DNA of 37,306 bases from Gordonia desulfuricans NBRC 100010 (GCF_001485495.1 NZ_BCNF01000092.1:1-37306); one strand, 5' to 3'; shown: positions 16,209 to 25,252, counted from the stretch's first letter. The notes: a model not told the origin generated them from the sequence alone. Made by a program: numbers and translations.

Positions 16209-17792
16209 ATGCCCACGATCAGATCAGTCTCCGCCGCCGACAGCCTCGCGACCCGACTCCGTGAGGCGCGTCGGGCTCGCCGTGAACACGGTGGCCGACC
16301 CGAACGTGGCGCGCGTGAACTGATCCTCATCGCCTTCGGCGTCCCGCTGATCACCGTGTCGGTGGCGGTGCTGATCATCCTGGCCGTACAGCTGATGGCC
16401 GGGGGCGCGCTGTCGGCGGTGCCGTCGGCGGTCGCCGCGTGCTGGCTTGCGGTGCACCAGGTCCCGATCACCTTCGGCGGTGTCACCATCGGGGTCCTGC
16501 CGATCCTGCCCACCCTGCTCGTCGCCGCCGGGACCGCGCTGATCGCCGGGTCGGCGAGCCGCACCCGGCACGGCACCGAACGGCTCACCGTCATCGTCGC
16601 AGCCGTGGCCGGTCCGCTGCTGACCACCGCGATCTGCCTCGCCGTGGTGATGGACGGATCGTCGGTGATGCCGATCCAGAGTCCCAACGCGCTCGGCGCC
16701 TTCGGGCAGACCCTGCTCGTCCACGTCGTCGCCGCCCCGATCGGCGTACTGCTCGCCAATCGTGACCTCGTCGACGCCCGGCTCACAGATGGCGATCGCC
16801 GCGGCATCCGCTACGGCGTGGTCGCCGCGCTCGCCCTGTTCGCCGCGGGCGGCATCCTCGTCCTGCTGCGCCTGCTCCTCGCCTGGACGTCGGTGGGGGA
16901 GATGATCGGCGACGGCTACGACTTCGACGGCTACCTCGGCCTCACCGTGCTGTCCATCCTCTACCTGCCGAACCTCATGATCGGAGCCGCAGCCGTCCTG
17001 GTCGGTTCCGAGGCCCACCTCGGCGCGGTGTCGGTGGATCTGTTCGCGGCCCGCGGCGGGGCGGTACCGCCGCTGCCCGCCCTGGCGATCCTGCCCGCCG
17101 ACGTCGTCGCCTGGGCGCCGATCGGGCTGGCCGTTCCCGCCGTGATCGCCGTCGGCGTCGCCTGGCGGTGCCGGTCGACCGATCTGGCCGTCTACGCCCG
17201 CAGCCTGGCCGTGACCGCCGCGGTGGCCGCCACGATCATCGTGGTCCTCGGACAGCTCTCCGGTGGCCGGCTCGGTGAGGTCGGCGGTGTCGGGATCACC
17301 ATCGCCACCGCCGGGGTGTTCACCATCGGGTGGATCGTCGTCGCCGGCGTGATCGTCGCGCTGGTCCACAACGTGTTGCCGTGGCTGCGGTCCGGCCGCA
17401 CAGGGGCCGGCCGGCCGGGACGGGGCAGGTCCGGTGCGGTGGCCACGTCGACCGAGACCGACGCCGGCTTCGACGAGATCCTCGATGACGACGACACCGA
17501 GTCCACCGACTACGACGACACCGACCACGACTCCACCGACACCGACTACGACGACGACCAGCTCGACGTCGACGGTTTCGGGGATCACGAATACGAGGAT
17601 CACGAATACGGGGACGCCGAGTCCGGGGACGGGTACGACACCCGCGGCGACTACGCGACGTCTGCCGCCGACGACGCCGGTGGCCTCGCCGGCGATGCCG
17701 AGGCAGGGTCTGCCGACCGGATCGACGGGCACCACGACCCCGCCGGGCGCGGCGCGGGCCCCGACGCGTCCCGGGACACCGCCGCCCACTAG
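16209..17792 (+). CDS. perM: PerM-like polytopic membrane protein (DUF6350)
   Basis: 527 residues. A short basic N-terminus (about 15-38) is followed by roughly ten hydrophobic segments up to about residue 390, then a basic linker and an extremely acidic tail (about 425-480, mostly Asp with Thr, Ser, Tyr) containing a duplicated DHEYE/DHEYG. PerM (Rv0955) of M. tuberculosis stabilises the divisome protein FtsB and is needed for growth in low Mg and chronic infection. The neighbourhood (Rv0954-like gene upstream, purN and purH downstream) is the same. Start choice is uncertain: the ATG at 16209 has no ribosome binding site at normal distance, but CACGCT lies 7 nt upstream, so it may be leaderless. 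An in-frame GTG at 16173 is the alternative. Confidence 0.82.
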   Translation: MPTIRSVSAADSLATRLREARRARREHGGRPERGARELILIAFGVPLITVSVAVLIILAVQLMAGGALSAVPSAVAACWLAVHQVPITFGGVTIGVLPILPTLLVAAGTALIAGSASRTRHGTERLTVIVAAVAGPLLTTAICLAVVMDGSSVMPIQSPNALGAFGQTLLVHVVAAPIGVLLANRDLVDARLTDGDRRGIRYGVVAALALFAAGGILVLLRLLLAWTSVGEMIGDGYDFDGYLGLTVLSILYLPNLMIGAAAVLVGSEAHLGAVSVDLFAARGGAVPPLPALAILPADVVAWAPIGLAVPAVIAVGVAWRCRSTDLAVYARSLAVTAAVAATIIVVLGQLSGGRLGEVGGVGITIATAGVFTIGWIVVAGVIVALVHNVLPWLRSGRTGAGRPGRGRSGAVATSTETDAGFDEILDDDDTESTDYDDTDHDSTDTDYDDDQLDVDGFGDHEYEDHEYGDAESGDGYDTRGDYATSAADDAGGLAGDAEAGSADRIDGHHDPAGRGAGPDASRDTAAH

Positions 17793-17802
17793 GCTCTATG
17801 CC
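17790..17802 (+). promoter_or_regulatory. Leaderless -10 element of purN
   Basis: TAGGCT at 17790-17795 is followed by 7 nt and the GTG at 17803, the spacing expected if transcription starts on the G of the start codon. The first three bases are also the stop codon of the upstream gene. No Shine-Dalgarno sequence is present. Confidence 0.5.
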
Positions 17803-18434
17803 GTGAACCCCCCGTCATCCGCATCGAGCGCCGCCGCGCGCGCATCGGTCGTCGTGATGGCCTCGGGTACCGGGTCACTCCTGGAAGCGTTGCTGGCGCG
17901 GGCGGACGAACCGCAGTCGCCGTTCGCGGTCACCGCGATCGTCGTCGACCGTGACTGCCGCGCCGGTGAGATCGCCGCCGAACGCGGCATCCCCCTGGTC
18001 GTGTGCAAGCTCCGCGACCACGCCGACCGGGACGCCTGGGACACCGCACTGCGCGACCACGTGGCCGCGCTCGCCCCCGACTGGGTGGTGACCGCGGGGT
18101 TCATGAAGATCCTCGGGGACCGATTCCTGGGCCGTTTCGCCGGCCGGATCGTCAACTCGCACCCGGCCCTGTTGCCGGCGTTCCCCGGCGCCCACGGCGT
18201 CGCCGACGCACTCGCCTATGGCGTCAAACTGACCGGCACCACCGTGCATCTGGTGGATTCCGGGGTCGACACCGGTCCGGTACTCGCGCAGACCGCGGTA
18301 CCGGTCGAGGTGGACGACACCGAGGAATCGCTGCACGAACGCATCAAGTCGGTGGAGCGCGTGCTGCTCGCCGACGTGGTGACCGATCTTGTCACCCGAG
18401 GAGTTGTCATCGACGGACGAAAGGCCTACATTCC

Positions 18435-18438
<4 letters not shown>
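17803..18438 (+). CDS. purN: Phosphoribosylglycinamide formyltransferase
   Basis: 211 residues, the usual length for PurN. It transfers a formyl group from 10-formyl-tetrahydrofolate to GAR in de novo purine synthesis. The phosphate-binding loop [12 protein letters not shown] lies near residues 22-33. The catalytic triad of the family is present as N118 and H120 in [12 protein letters not shown] and D156 in VDTGP. Start is the GTG at 17803, 10 bp after the PerM-like stop; the ATG at 17798 is out of frame and stops at once. The stop overlaps the purH start by 4 bp (GTGA), so the two purine genes are coupled, matching the fact that PurH also uses 10-formyl-tetrahydrofolate. Confidence 0.95.
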
Positions 18439-20039
<1,601 letters not shown>

Positions 20040-20042
20040 TCC

Positions 20043-20264
20043 GTTGATCGGGCGCCCGAACACGTTCATCGGGCGCCCGATTCTCTTCACCGTGCCCCCG
20101 ATCCCGTTGACCGGGCGCCTAATCTCGTTGACTGGGCGCCTAATCGCGTTGACCGGGCGTTCGATCTCGTTGACTGGGCGCTCGATCTCGTTGACCGGGC
20201 GCTCGTCCGCGTTGACTGGGCCCTCGATCGCGTTGACTGGGCGCTCGTCCGCGTTGACTGGGCG
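20043..20264 (+). repeat. Tandem 21-bp repeat array 1 (about 10.6 units)
   Basis: Units start at 20043, 20064, 20085, 20106, 20127, 20148, 20169, 20190, 20211, 20232 and 20253 (partial), exactly 21 bp each. The conserved part reads GTTGAC[C/T]GGGCG[C/T], followed by a looser eight bases such as TCGATCTC or TCGTCCGC. The first three units are the most diverged. The array fills nearly all of the 240-bp gap between purH and the TauE/SafE gene. Because 21 is a multiple of three, frames stay open on both strands; I do not regard it as coding. The same core in reverse makes up array 2 at 24879-25120. Confidence 0.9.
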
Positions 20265-20279
20265 TGACGGGCGTCGCCG

Positions 20280-21026
20280 GTGACCATTCTGCAGTTCGCA
20301 CTGCTCATCCTCGCGGGCTTCGGTGCGGGCCTCATCGGCTATGTCACCGGCATGGCCTCCCTGGTCAGCTATCCCGCCCTGCTCGCCGTCGGGCTGAGTC
20401 CCATCTCCGCCAACATCACCAACACCGTCGCACTGGTGTCGGTGGGCGTCGGCAGTATGAGCCAATCGGGGCGTGTGTTGCTCGACGGCGACCGGCGTCG
20501 GCTCGGAATCGGCGTCGTCGCCGCCCTGATCGGCGGCACCATCGGGGCCCTCGTGCTGATCCTCGCGCCACCCGACTCGTTCCGGATCATCGTGCCGTAC
20601 CTCGTCGCCCTGGCGTCGGTGGCGCTGCTCGCCCAACCCCGGCTGCGTCGGATCGCCTCGAAACATGCTGACCGGCCCTGGATCTGGTACATCGGCCTGG
20701 GCATCATCTCGATCTACGGCGGCTACTTCGGCGCCGGCGCCGGAATCGTGCTCTTGGCCCTCGCCCTCGTCGTCACCAGTGAACCGCTGTGGCGCGCAGC
20801 CCTCTTGAAATCACTGTTCCTGGGCGTGGCGAATCTCGTGGCCGCCATCGGCTTCGCCTTCTCCGGTCACGTGCACTGGGTGGCCGCCCTCGCGATGGCG
20901 ATCGGCTGCCTCGTCGGCGGCTGGTGCGGACCACCTGCCGTGAAACGTCTTCCCGCCGAGCCGCTGCGGATCGCCGTCGGAATCGGGGGACTGGGTCTGG
21001 CGCTCTGGCTGGGTATCCGGGGCTGA
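20280..21026 (+). CDS. tauE: TauE/SafE family sulfite or sulfonate exporter
   Basis: 248 residues with about eight hydrophobic segments, in the two-repeat layout of TauE/SafE. The first half starts with GFGAGLIGYVTGMASLVSYP and the second has GGYFGAGAGIVL, the glycine-rich motifs of the family. Members move sulfite, sulfoacetate or related anions across the membrane. Its position before taurine uptake and dioxygenase genes suggests it handles the sulfite released from taurine. GTG at 20280 is the first start after the repeat array; no clear ribosome binding site precedes it (GACGGG at 20266-20271 is weak). A 156-bp gap separates it from tauC. Confidence 0.85.
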   Translation: MTILQFALLILAGFGAGLIGYVTGMASLVSYPALLAVGLSPISANITNTVALVSVGVGSMSQSGRVLLDGDRRRLGIGVVAALIGGTIGALVLILAPPDSFRIIVPYLVALASVALLAQPRLRRIASKHADRPWIWYIGLGIISIYGGYFGAGAGIVLLALALVVTSEPLWRAALLKSLFLGVANLVAAIGFAFSGHVHWVAALAMAIGCLVGGWCGPPAVKRLPAEPLRIAVGIGGLGLALWLGIRG

Positions 21027-21054
21027 CCCGCCGGCTCACCCGACTGCCGCGGTT

Positions 21055-21098
21055 GCCGCCCAGAATCAGGCCACCCGGAATCGGCCACCCAGAATTCG
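21055..21098 (+). repeat. Three direct repeats upstream of tauC
   Basis: Three near-identical 14-15-bp units run end to end: 21055-21069, 21070-21083 and 21084-21098. The shared form is GCC[A/G]CCC[A/G]GAAT followed by CAG, CG or TCG. They lie 85-128 bp before the tauC start, upstream of its predicted promoter, where an activator of sulfur-starvation genes could bind. The factor is unknown. Confidence 0.5.
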
Positions 21099-21170
21099 GA
21101 CATCATCGCAGCCGTAGGACGATATTTCCTCACCGAGATGTAAACCCTGTTGCCGATGCACCATCGCGAA

Positions 21171-21182
21171 TAGACATGCCTG
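21171..21182 (+). promoter_or_regulatory. Predicted leaderless -10 of the tau operon
   Basis: TAGACA at 21171-21176 is followed by 6 nt and the GTG start at 21183. TTGCCG at 21150-21155 is a possible -35, with a short 15-bp spacer. No Shine-Dalgarno sequence precedes the start. Confidence 0.4.
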
Positions 21183-22052
21183 GTGACTTTGTTCGTAGAC
21201 ATCACCGCCGACGAGGAACGCGGCGGGCAACCGGGTGCGGAGAAGACCGACACCCGGTCGCGGTGGCGCACCATCGCACTTCAGGTGGGCCTCCCGCTGC
21301 TGTCGCTGGTGCTGTTCCTGGTCGTGTGGCAACTGATCGCCATCAGCGGAGTGTGGACCGAGACCTTCGTCCCGCGCCTCGGCACCGTGTGGCAGGCCTT
21401 CGTGGACATGTCGACCACCCACGACGGCGTGATCGGCTACGCCGGCTACTACTGGTGGGAACACCTGTACATGACATTGCGCCGAGTACTGCTCGGTGTG
21501 GTGATCGGCGTCGCCGCCGGTGTGCTCCTGGGTCTGGTCATGGGGTCCATCCCGTGGGTCCGCCGGCTGCTCGAACCCTGGCTGACCTTCCTGCGGGCAC
21601 TTCCGCCCCTGGCGTACTTCTTCCTCCTGGTCATCTGGCTCGGCATCGACGAGGCACCCAAGGTGACCCTGCTGGCCCTGGCAGCGTTGCCGCCCGCGGC
21701 GGTGGCGACGACGGCAGCGGTCGGCGCGGCGCCGGTGGCCCTGGTCGAGGCGGCACGCGCACTGGGCGCCTCCCGTCGTGAGGTGATCACCGACGTCGTC
21801 GTCCCGGCCGCCCTGCCGGAGACCTTCACCGGAATCCGGTTGTCGGTGGGCATCGCATACTCATCGGTGGTCGCCGCCGAACTCTTCAACGGCATCCCCG
21901 GTATCGGCGGTGTCGTCAAGGACGCAAGCAATTACAACAACACCCCCGTGGTACTCGTCGGAATCGCCCTGATCGGACTGTCCGGTCTGATCATCGACGC
22001 CGTACTCCGGGTGATCGAGCACCGCACGGTGCCCTGGCGCGGAAAGGCCTGA
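21183..22052 (+). CDS. tauC: Taurine/sulfonate ABC transporter permease
   Basis: 289 residues, BPD_transp_1 permease. A charged N-terminus is followed by six or so membrane helices starting near residue 36 (LPLLSLVLFLVVWQLIAI). The EAA loop that docks onto the ATPase is clear at about 187-215 (EAARALGASRREVITDVVVP). It belongs to the SsuC/TauC/NrtB group. The partners TauA, TauB and TauD follow without gaps, and the TauA and TauD features point to taurine rather than general alkanesulfonates. The start is the GTG at 21183, with a -10-like TAGACA 6 nt upstream. Confidence 0.9.
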   Translation: MTLFVDITADEERGGQPGAEKTDTRSRWRTIALQVGLPLLSLVLFLVVWQLIAISGVWTETFVPRLGTVWQAFVDMSTTHDGVIGYAGYYWWEHLYMTLRRVLLGVVIGVAAGVLLGLVMGSIPWVRRLLEPWLTFLRALPPLAYFFLLVIWLGIDEAPKVTLLALAALPPAAVATTAAVGAAPVALVEAARALGASRREVITDVVVPAALPETFTGIRLSVGIAYSSVVAAELFNGIPGIGGVVKDASNYNNTPVVLVGIALIGLSGLIIDAVLRVIEHRTVPWRGKA

Positions 22053-22058
22053 CCTCTC

Positions 22059-23120
22059 ATGACATCTCAACTCCGACGATCCCCGCTGCGTACGGTGGCC
22101 GCACTCGTCGCCGCCGTCACCGCGGTCCTGCTCACCCTGGTGGGCTGCTCGGTGGACAAGTCCGGCGCGGACTCCGGGAAGCCGACGATCCGCCTTGCCT
22201 ACCAGTCCTTTCCGAGTGGCGACCTGATCGTCAAGAACAACCGGTGGCTCGAGGAGGCACTCCCGGACTACAACATCAAGTGGACCAAGTTCGACTCCGG
22301 CGCCGACGTCAACACCGCCTTCGTCGCCAAGCAGATCGACTTCGGCGCAATCGGATCCAGCCCGGTGGCACGTGGCCTCTCACAGCCGCTGAACATCCCG
22401 TACCAGGTGGCCTTCGTCCTCGACGTCGCCGGCGACAACGAAGCGCTCGTCGCCCGTAACGGCACCGGCATCGACACCGTCGCCGACCTCAAGGGCAAGC
22501 GGGTGGCCACCGCCTTCGCCTCGACCGCGCACTACAGTCTGCTCGCCGCACTCGAGCAGGCCGGGGTCAAGCCCGCCGACGTCGACATCATCGACCTGCA
22601 GCCGCAGGCCTCGCTGGCCGCCTGGCAGCGTGGCGACGTCGACGCCGTCTACACCTGGCTGCCCACGCTGGACGAATTGCGCAAGGACGGAAAGACTCTC
22701 ATCACCAGCCGACAGCTCGCCACTGACGGAAAGCCGACGCTGGACCTCGGTGTGGTCGCCACCGACTTCGCCAACGCCCATCCCGACGTCGTCGACACCT
22801 GGCGCAAGGTGCAGGCGCGGGCGCTCACTGTGATCCACGACGATCCGCAGGCCGCCGCCGAGGCCATCGCAGCGCAGTTGGGCACCACCCCGGAGGACGC
22901 CGCCAACCAGCTGAAGCAGGGAACCTATCTGACGCCGGCCGAACTGGCCACGCCCACCTGGCTCGGTACCGAGGGCAACCCCGGCAACCTGGCCGAGAAC
23001 CTGCACAGCGCAGCGGTGTTCCTCGCCGGCCAGCAGCAGATCCCGTCGGCACCGCCGCTGTCGACCTTCCAGGCCGCGCTCTACACGAAGGGATTGCCCG
23101 GTGTCCTCGAACAGTCCTAG
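22059..23120 (+). CDS. tauA: Taurine ABC transporter substrate-binding lipoprotein
   Basis: 353 residues. An N-terminal signal (basic residues 6-11, hydrophobic 13-28) ends in the lipobox LVGC, giving a lipid-anchored Cys at position 30. The rest is a NMT1/SsuA-type periplasmic-binding fold (IRLAYQSFPSGDLIVKNN; FDSGADVNTAFVAKQIDFGAIGSSPVARGL). The segment FDSGADVNTAF with IGSSP resembles Escherichia coli TauA more than SsuA. It captures taurine outside the membrane for TauBC. It begins 6 bp after tauC; its 3' end overlaps the tauB start by 20 bp. Confidence 0.9.
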   Translation: MTSQLRRSPLRTVAALVAAVTAVLLTLVGCSVDKSGADSGKPTIRLAYQSFPSGDLIVKNNRWLEEALPDYNIKWTKFDSGADVNTAFVAKQIDFGAIGSSPVARGLSQPLNIPYQVAFVLDVAGDNEALVARNGTGIDTVADLKGKRVATAFASTAHYSLLAALEQAGVKPADVDIIDLQPQASLAAWQRGDVDAVYTWLPTLDELRKDGKTLITSRQLATDGKPTLDLGVVATDFANAHPDVVDTWRKVQARALTVIHDDPQAAAEAIAAQLGTTPEDAANQLKQGTYLTPAELATPTWLGTEGNPGNLAENLHSAAVFLAGQQQIPSAPPLSTFQAALYTKGLPGVLEQS

Positions 23121-23976
23121 CCCGGCGGTCACCGGCCCCACCCCTGGGGCCGCGAGCGACACTCGTCCGGAAACAACTGCGAGAAAAGCGATCTCACTGT
23201 CCGGTGTCTCGCAGAGGTACGGATCCGGGGCTTCGGCGGTGACCGCTGTGGGACCGGTGGACCTCGACGTCACCGAGGGCGAGTTCCTCGTCCTGGTCGG
23301 GGCGTCGGGCTGTGGCAAGTCGACGCTGTTGCGGCTGATCGCAGGGTTCGAGCCGCCGACCGCCGGTGAGGTGCTGGTCGGGGGAGCGGCCCCGGTCCCG
23401 GGGGTCACCTCCGGTGTGGTGTTCCAGCAGCCACGTCTGTTCCCGTGGCGCACCGTCGGCGGCAACATCGACCTCGCGTTGAAGTATGCGCGGGTGCCCA
23501 GGTCGGAGCGCCCGGCCCGCCGAGACGAACTCCTGGCACGGGTCGGGCTCACCGACACCGCCGACCGTCGCATCTGGGAGATCTCCGGTGGTCAGCAGCA
23601 GCGCGTGGCCATCGCCCGGGCGCTCGCCGCCGAGACCTCGCTGCTGCTGCTCGACGAACCGTTCGCCGCATTGGATGCGCTCACCCGAGAGACCTTGCAG
23701 GAGGATGTGCGGTCGGTCAGCGCCGATCTCGGCCGCATCAATGTGTTCGTCACCCACAGCGCGGAAGAGGCGGCCTTCCTCGGCTCGCGGATCGTCGTGT
23801 TGACGTCACGGCCCGGAACGGTGGCCCTCGATCTCGCCTCGCCGATCCCGCGGATGGGTGTCACCGCCGACGAGGTCCGTGACTCGCCCGAGTACACCGT
23901 GCTGCGCACCCAGATCGCGACCGCGGTGAAAGAAGCTGCGGTGGCAGGAACTTCGGCAGGAGGAGCCAGATCATGA
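23101..23976 (+). CDS. tauB: Taurine ABC transporter ATP-binding protein
   Basis: 291 residues, somewhat long because of a 30-residue disordered N-terminus. Walker A is GASGCGKSTLL (about 64-74), the Q-loop lies in VVFQQPRLFPWR, the signature is ISGGQQQRVAIARALA, Walker B is LLLLDEPFAALD, and the switch His is in VFVTHSAEEA. These place it in the nitrate/sulfonate/taurine ATPase group. The GTG at 23101 lies within the last codons of tauA; homology begins near residue 30, so a later start cannot be fully excluded. Its stop overlaps tauD by 4 bp (ATGA). Confidence 0.9.
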   Translation: MSSNSPSPAVTGPTPGAASDTRPETTARKAISLSGVSQRYGSGASAVTAVGPVDLDVTEGEFLVLVGASGCGKSTLLRLIAGFEPPTAGEVLVGGAAPVPGVTSGVVFQQPRLFPWRTVGGNIDLALKYARVPRSERPARRDELLARVGLTDTADRRIWEISGGQQQRVAIARALAAETSLLLLDEPFAALDALTRETLQEDVRSVSADLGRINVFVTHSAEEAAFLGSRIVVLTSRPGTVALDLASPIPRMGVTADEVRDSPEYTVLRTQIATAVKEAAVAGTSAGGARS

Positions 23977-24878
23977 CCACCACTCACGTTCGGAGCACGC
24001 CCCACGCACAGACCGCCGGGGGAACCGTGACCTCCGGTGTCGAGTTCGACATCGACGAGTTCGGACCCCGATTCGGCGCCGAGATCCGCGGCGTGGACGT
24101 CGCCTCGGCGTCCGACGACGAGGTCCGCGCGCTGCGTCAGGCACTGATCGACCACAAGGTGATCGTGCTGCGCGACCAGCGGCTCGACGACGCCTCGCAC
24201 ATCGAATTCGGTCGCCGTCTCGGCGATCTCACCTTTGGTCATCCGGTGTGGAACAGCGGCGACGTGCCCGACGAGGTGTACGAGCTCGACAGCGCCGACA
24301 ACGGATTCGCCGACGTCTGGCACACCGACGTCACGTTCATGCCGCGACCTCCGGCCGGCTCGATCCTGCGTCCGGTGGTCTTGCCGCGCAACGGCGGTGA
24401 CACCAACTGGGCCGACGCCGAGCTCGCCTACGAGTCGCTCTCGGCGCCGGTACGTGACCTCGTCGACGGGCTGACCGCGACCCACGACGGCAACCGCGAG
24501 TTCGGCTACTACCTCAAGCATCGTCGTGACGGTCACGGAAATCTTTGGGACGGAAAGGAAGTCACCGCGCTGGCGCCGGTCAGTCATCCGGTGGTGCGGG
24601 TGCATCCGGAGACCGGCCGCAAGGCGCTGTTCGTCAATCCCGGTTTCACCTCGCACATCGACGGGGTCTCCGACGCCGAGAGCCGGGCGATCCTGGATCT
24701 GCTGTACGCCCACATCACCAAGCCCGAGCACATCGTCCGGCACCGGTGGCGGCTGGGGGATCTGGTGCTGTGGGACAACCGCAACACCCTGCACTACGCC
24801 AACCGCGACTACGGCGACAATCGGCGCGTGATGCACCGCATCACCCTGCGTGGCGACGCGCCCGTCGGACCTCGCTGA
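23973..24878 (+). CDS. tauD: Taurine dioxygenase (2-oxoglutarate/Fe(II)-dependent)
   Basis: 301 residues, TauD/TfdA family. It hydroxylates taurine next to the sulfonate with O2 and 2-oxoglutarate, and the product breaks down to aminoacetaldehyde and sulfite. The iron-binding facial triad is visible: H117 and D119 in WHTDVTF and H274 in LHYANRDY. R285 and R289 of RRVMHR match the Arg residues of E. coli TauD that bind 2-oxoglutarate and the sulfonate. Clustering with a taurine ABC system supports taurine over other TauD-family substrates. It overlaps tauB by 4 bp and is the last gene of the operon; repeat array 2 starts at the base after its stop. Confidence 0.92.
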   Translation: MTTTHVRSTPHAQTAGGTVTSGVEFDIDEFGPRFGAEIRGVDVASASDDEVRALRQALIDHKVIVLRDQRLDDASHIEFGRRLGDLTFGHPVWNSGDVPDEVYELDSADNGFADVWHTDVTFMPRPPAGSILRPVVLPRNGGDTNWADAELAYESLSAPVRDLVDGLTATHDGNREFGYYLKHRRDGHGNLWDGKEVTALAPVSHPVVRVHPETGRKALFVNPGFTSHIDGVSDAESRAILDLLYAHITKPEHIVRHRWRLGDLVLWDNRNTLHYANRDYGDNRRVMHRITLRGDAPVGPR

Positions 24879-25120
24879 CGCCCGGTCAACGGAATCTGGC
24901 GCCCGGTCAACGGAAACTAGCGCCCGGTCAACGGAAACTAGCGCCCGGTCAACGGGATGTGACGCCCGGTCAACGGGATCTGGTGCCCGGTCAACGGAAA
25001 CTGGCGCCCGGTCAACGGAATTCGGTGCCCACTCGACTCGAGTGGGCACCGAAACTCGTTGAGTGGGCGCTTCTTCTCGTTGAGTGGGCGCTCGATCTCG
25101 TCGACCGGGCATTCCTTCGC
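24879..25120. repeat. Repeat array 2: seven reverse units, turning palindrome, three forward units
   Basis: Seven 21-bp units read in reverse start at 24879, 24900, 24921, 24942, 24963, 24984 and 25005; each opens with CGCCCGGTCAACGG or one-base variants. Their 13-nt core CGCCCGGTCAACG is the reverse complement of the array-1 core. After the palindrome at 25021-25053 the orientation flips, and three forward units follow at 25058, 25079 and 25100 (GTTGAGTGGGCGC forms and a diverged GTCGACCGGGC). Array 2 fills most of the 400-bp gap between tauD and the arsR-type gene. The rest of the gap holds a CTTCGC tract and the arsR operators. I see no gene in it. Confidence 0.88.
25021..25053. repeat. 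Perfect palindrome at the turning point of array 2
   Basis: TTCGGTGCCCACTCGA (25021-25036) is the exact reverse complement of 25038-25053, around a single C at 25037. The 16-bp arms could form a very stable hairpin in RNA, and a cruciform in DNA. Placed after tauD, it may also end the tau transcript. Confidence 0.85.
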
Positions 25121-25155
25121 CTTCGCCTTCGCCTTACGCTTCGCCTTCGCCTTCA
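25114..25155 (+). repeat. CTTCGC hexamer tract
   Basis: Tandem CTTCGC units with one interruption (CTTACG) run directly out of the last array-2 unit. The low-complexity tract ends about 50 bp before the first arsR operator. It probably arose by slippage. Confidence 0.7.
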
Positions 25156-25206
25156 CTGTCATCGGTTGCGGCTGCCGGCGTTCCGCGATCCACCCACGGA
25201 CCGTAT

Positions 25207-25222
25207 TCAACCAATGGGTTGA
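25207..25222. promoter_or_regulatory. ArsR-type operator 1, TCAACC-AATG-GGTTGA
   Basis: Perfect 6-bp arms with a 4-bp centre. Its right arm supplies the first bases of a consensus -35 box, TTGACA (25219-25224). A second copy with the same arms lies 46 bp downstream. The arrangement fits autorepression by the following ArsR-type protein. Confidence 0.75.
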
Positions 25223-25247
25223 CAACATGCGTGATCCGGCGCACACT
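25219..25247 (+). promoter_or_regulatory. Predicted promoter of the arsR-SRPBCC operon
   Basis: Perfect -35 TTGACA at 25219-25224, 17 bp spacer and a weak -10 CACACT at 25242-25247. Transcription would start near 25254, inside operator 2, so both operators block RNA polymerase when filled. Confidence 0.5.
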
Positions 25248-25252
25248 CGTAT

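Noticed and set aside
16192..16322. Short GTG frame with AGGAG upstream overlapping the PerM-like start
   Set aside because: Good ribosome binding site but only about 43 codons, no family, and it overlaps the PerM-like coding frame; not enough to call a gene.
20043..25120. CRISPR array
   Set aside because: Units are contiguous 21-bp repeats without unique spacers, and no cas genes are near.
24938..25246. Minus-strand frame with a KAKAK tract and LTGR heptads
   Set aside because: No start signal; the frame ends at a TAG within an array unit, and the basic part is just the reverse of the CTTCGC tract.
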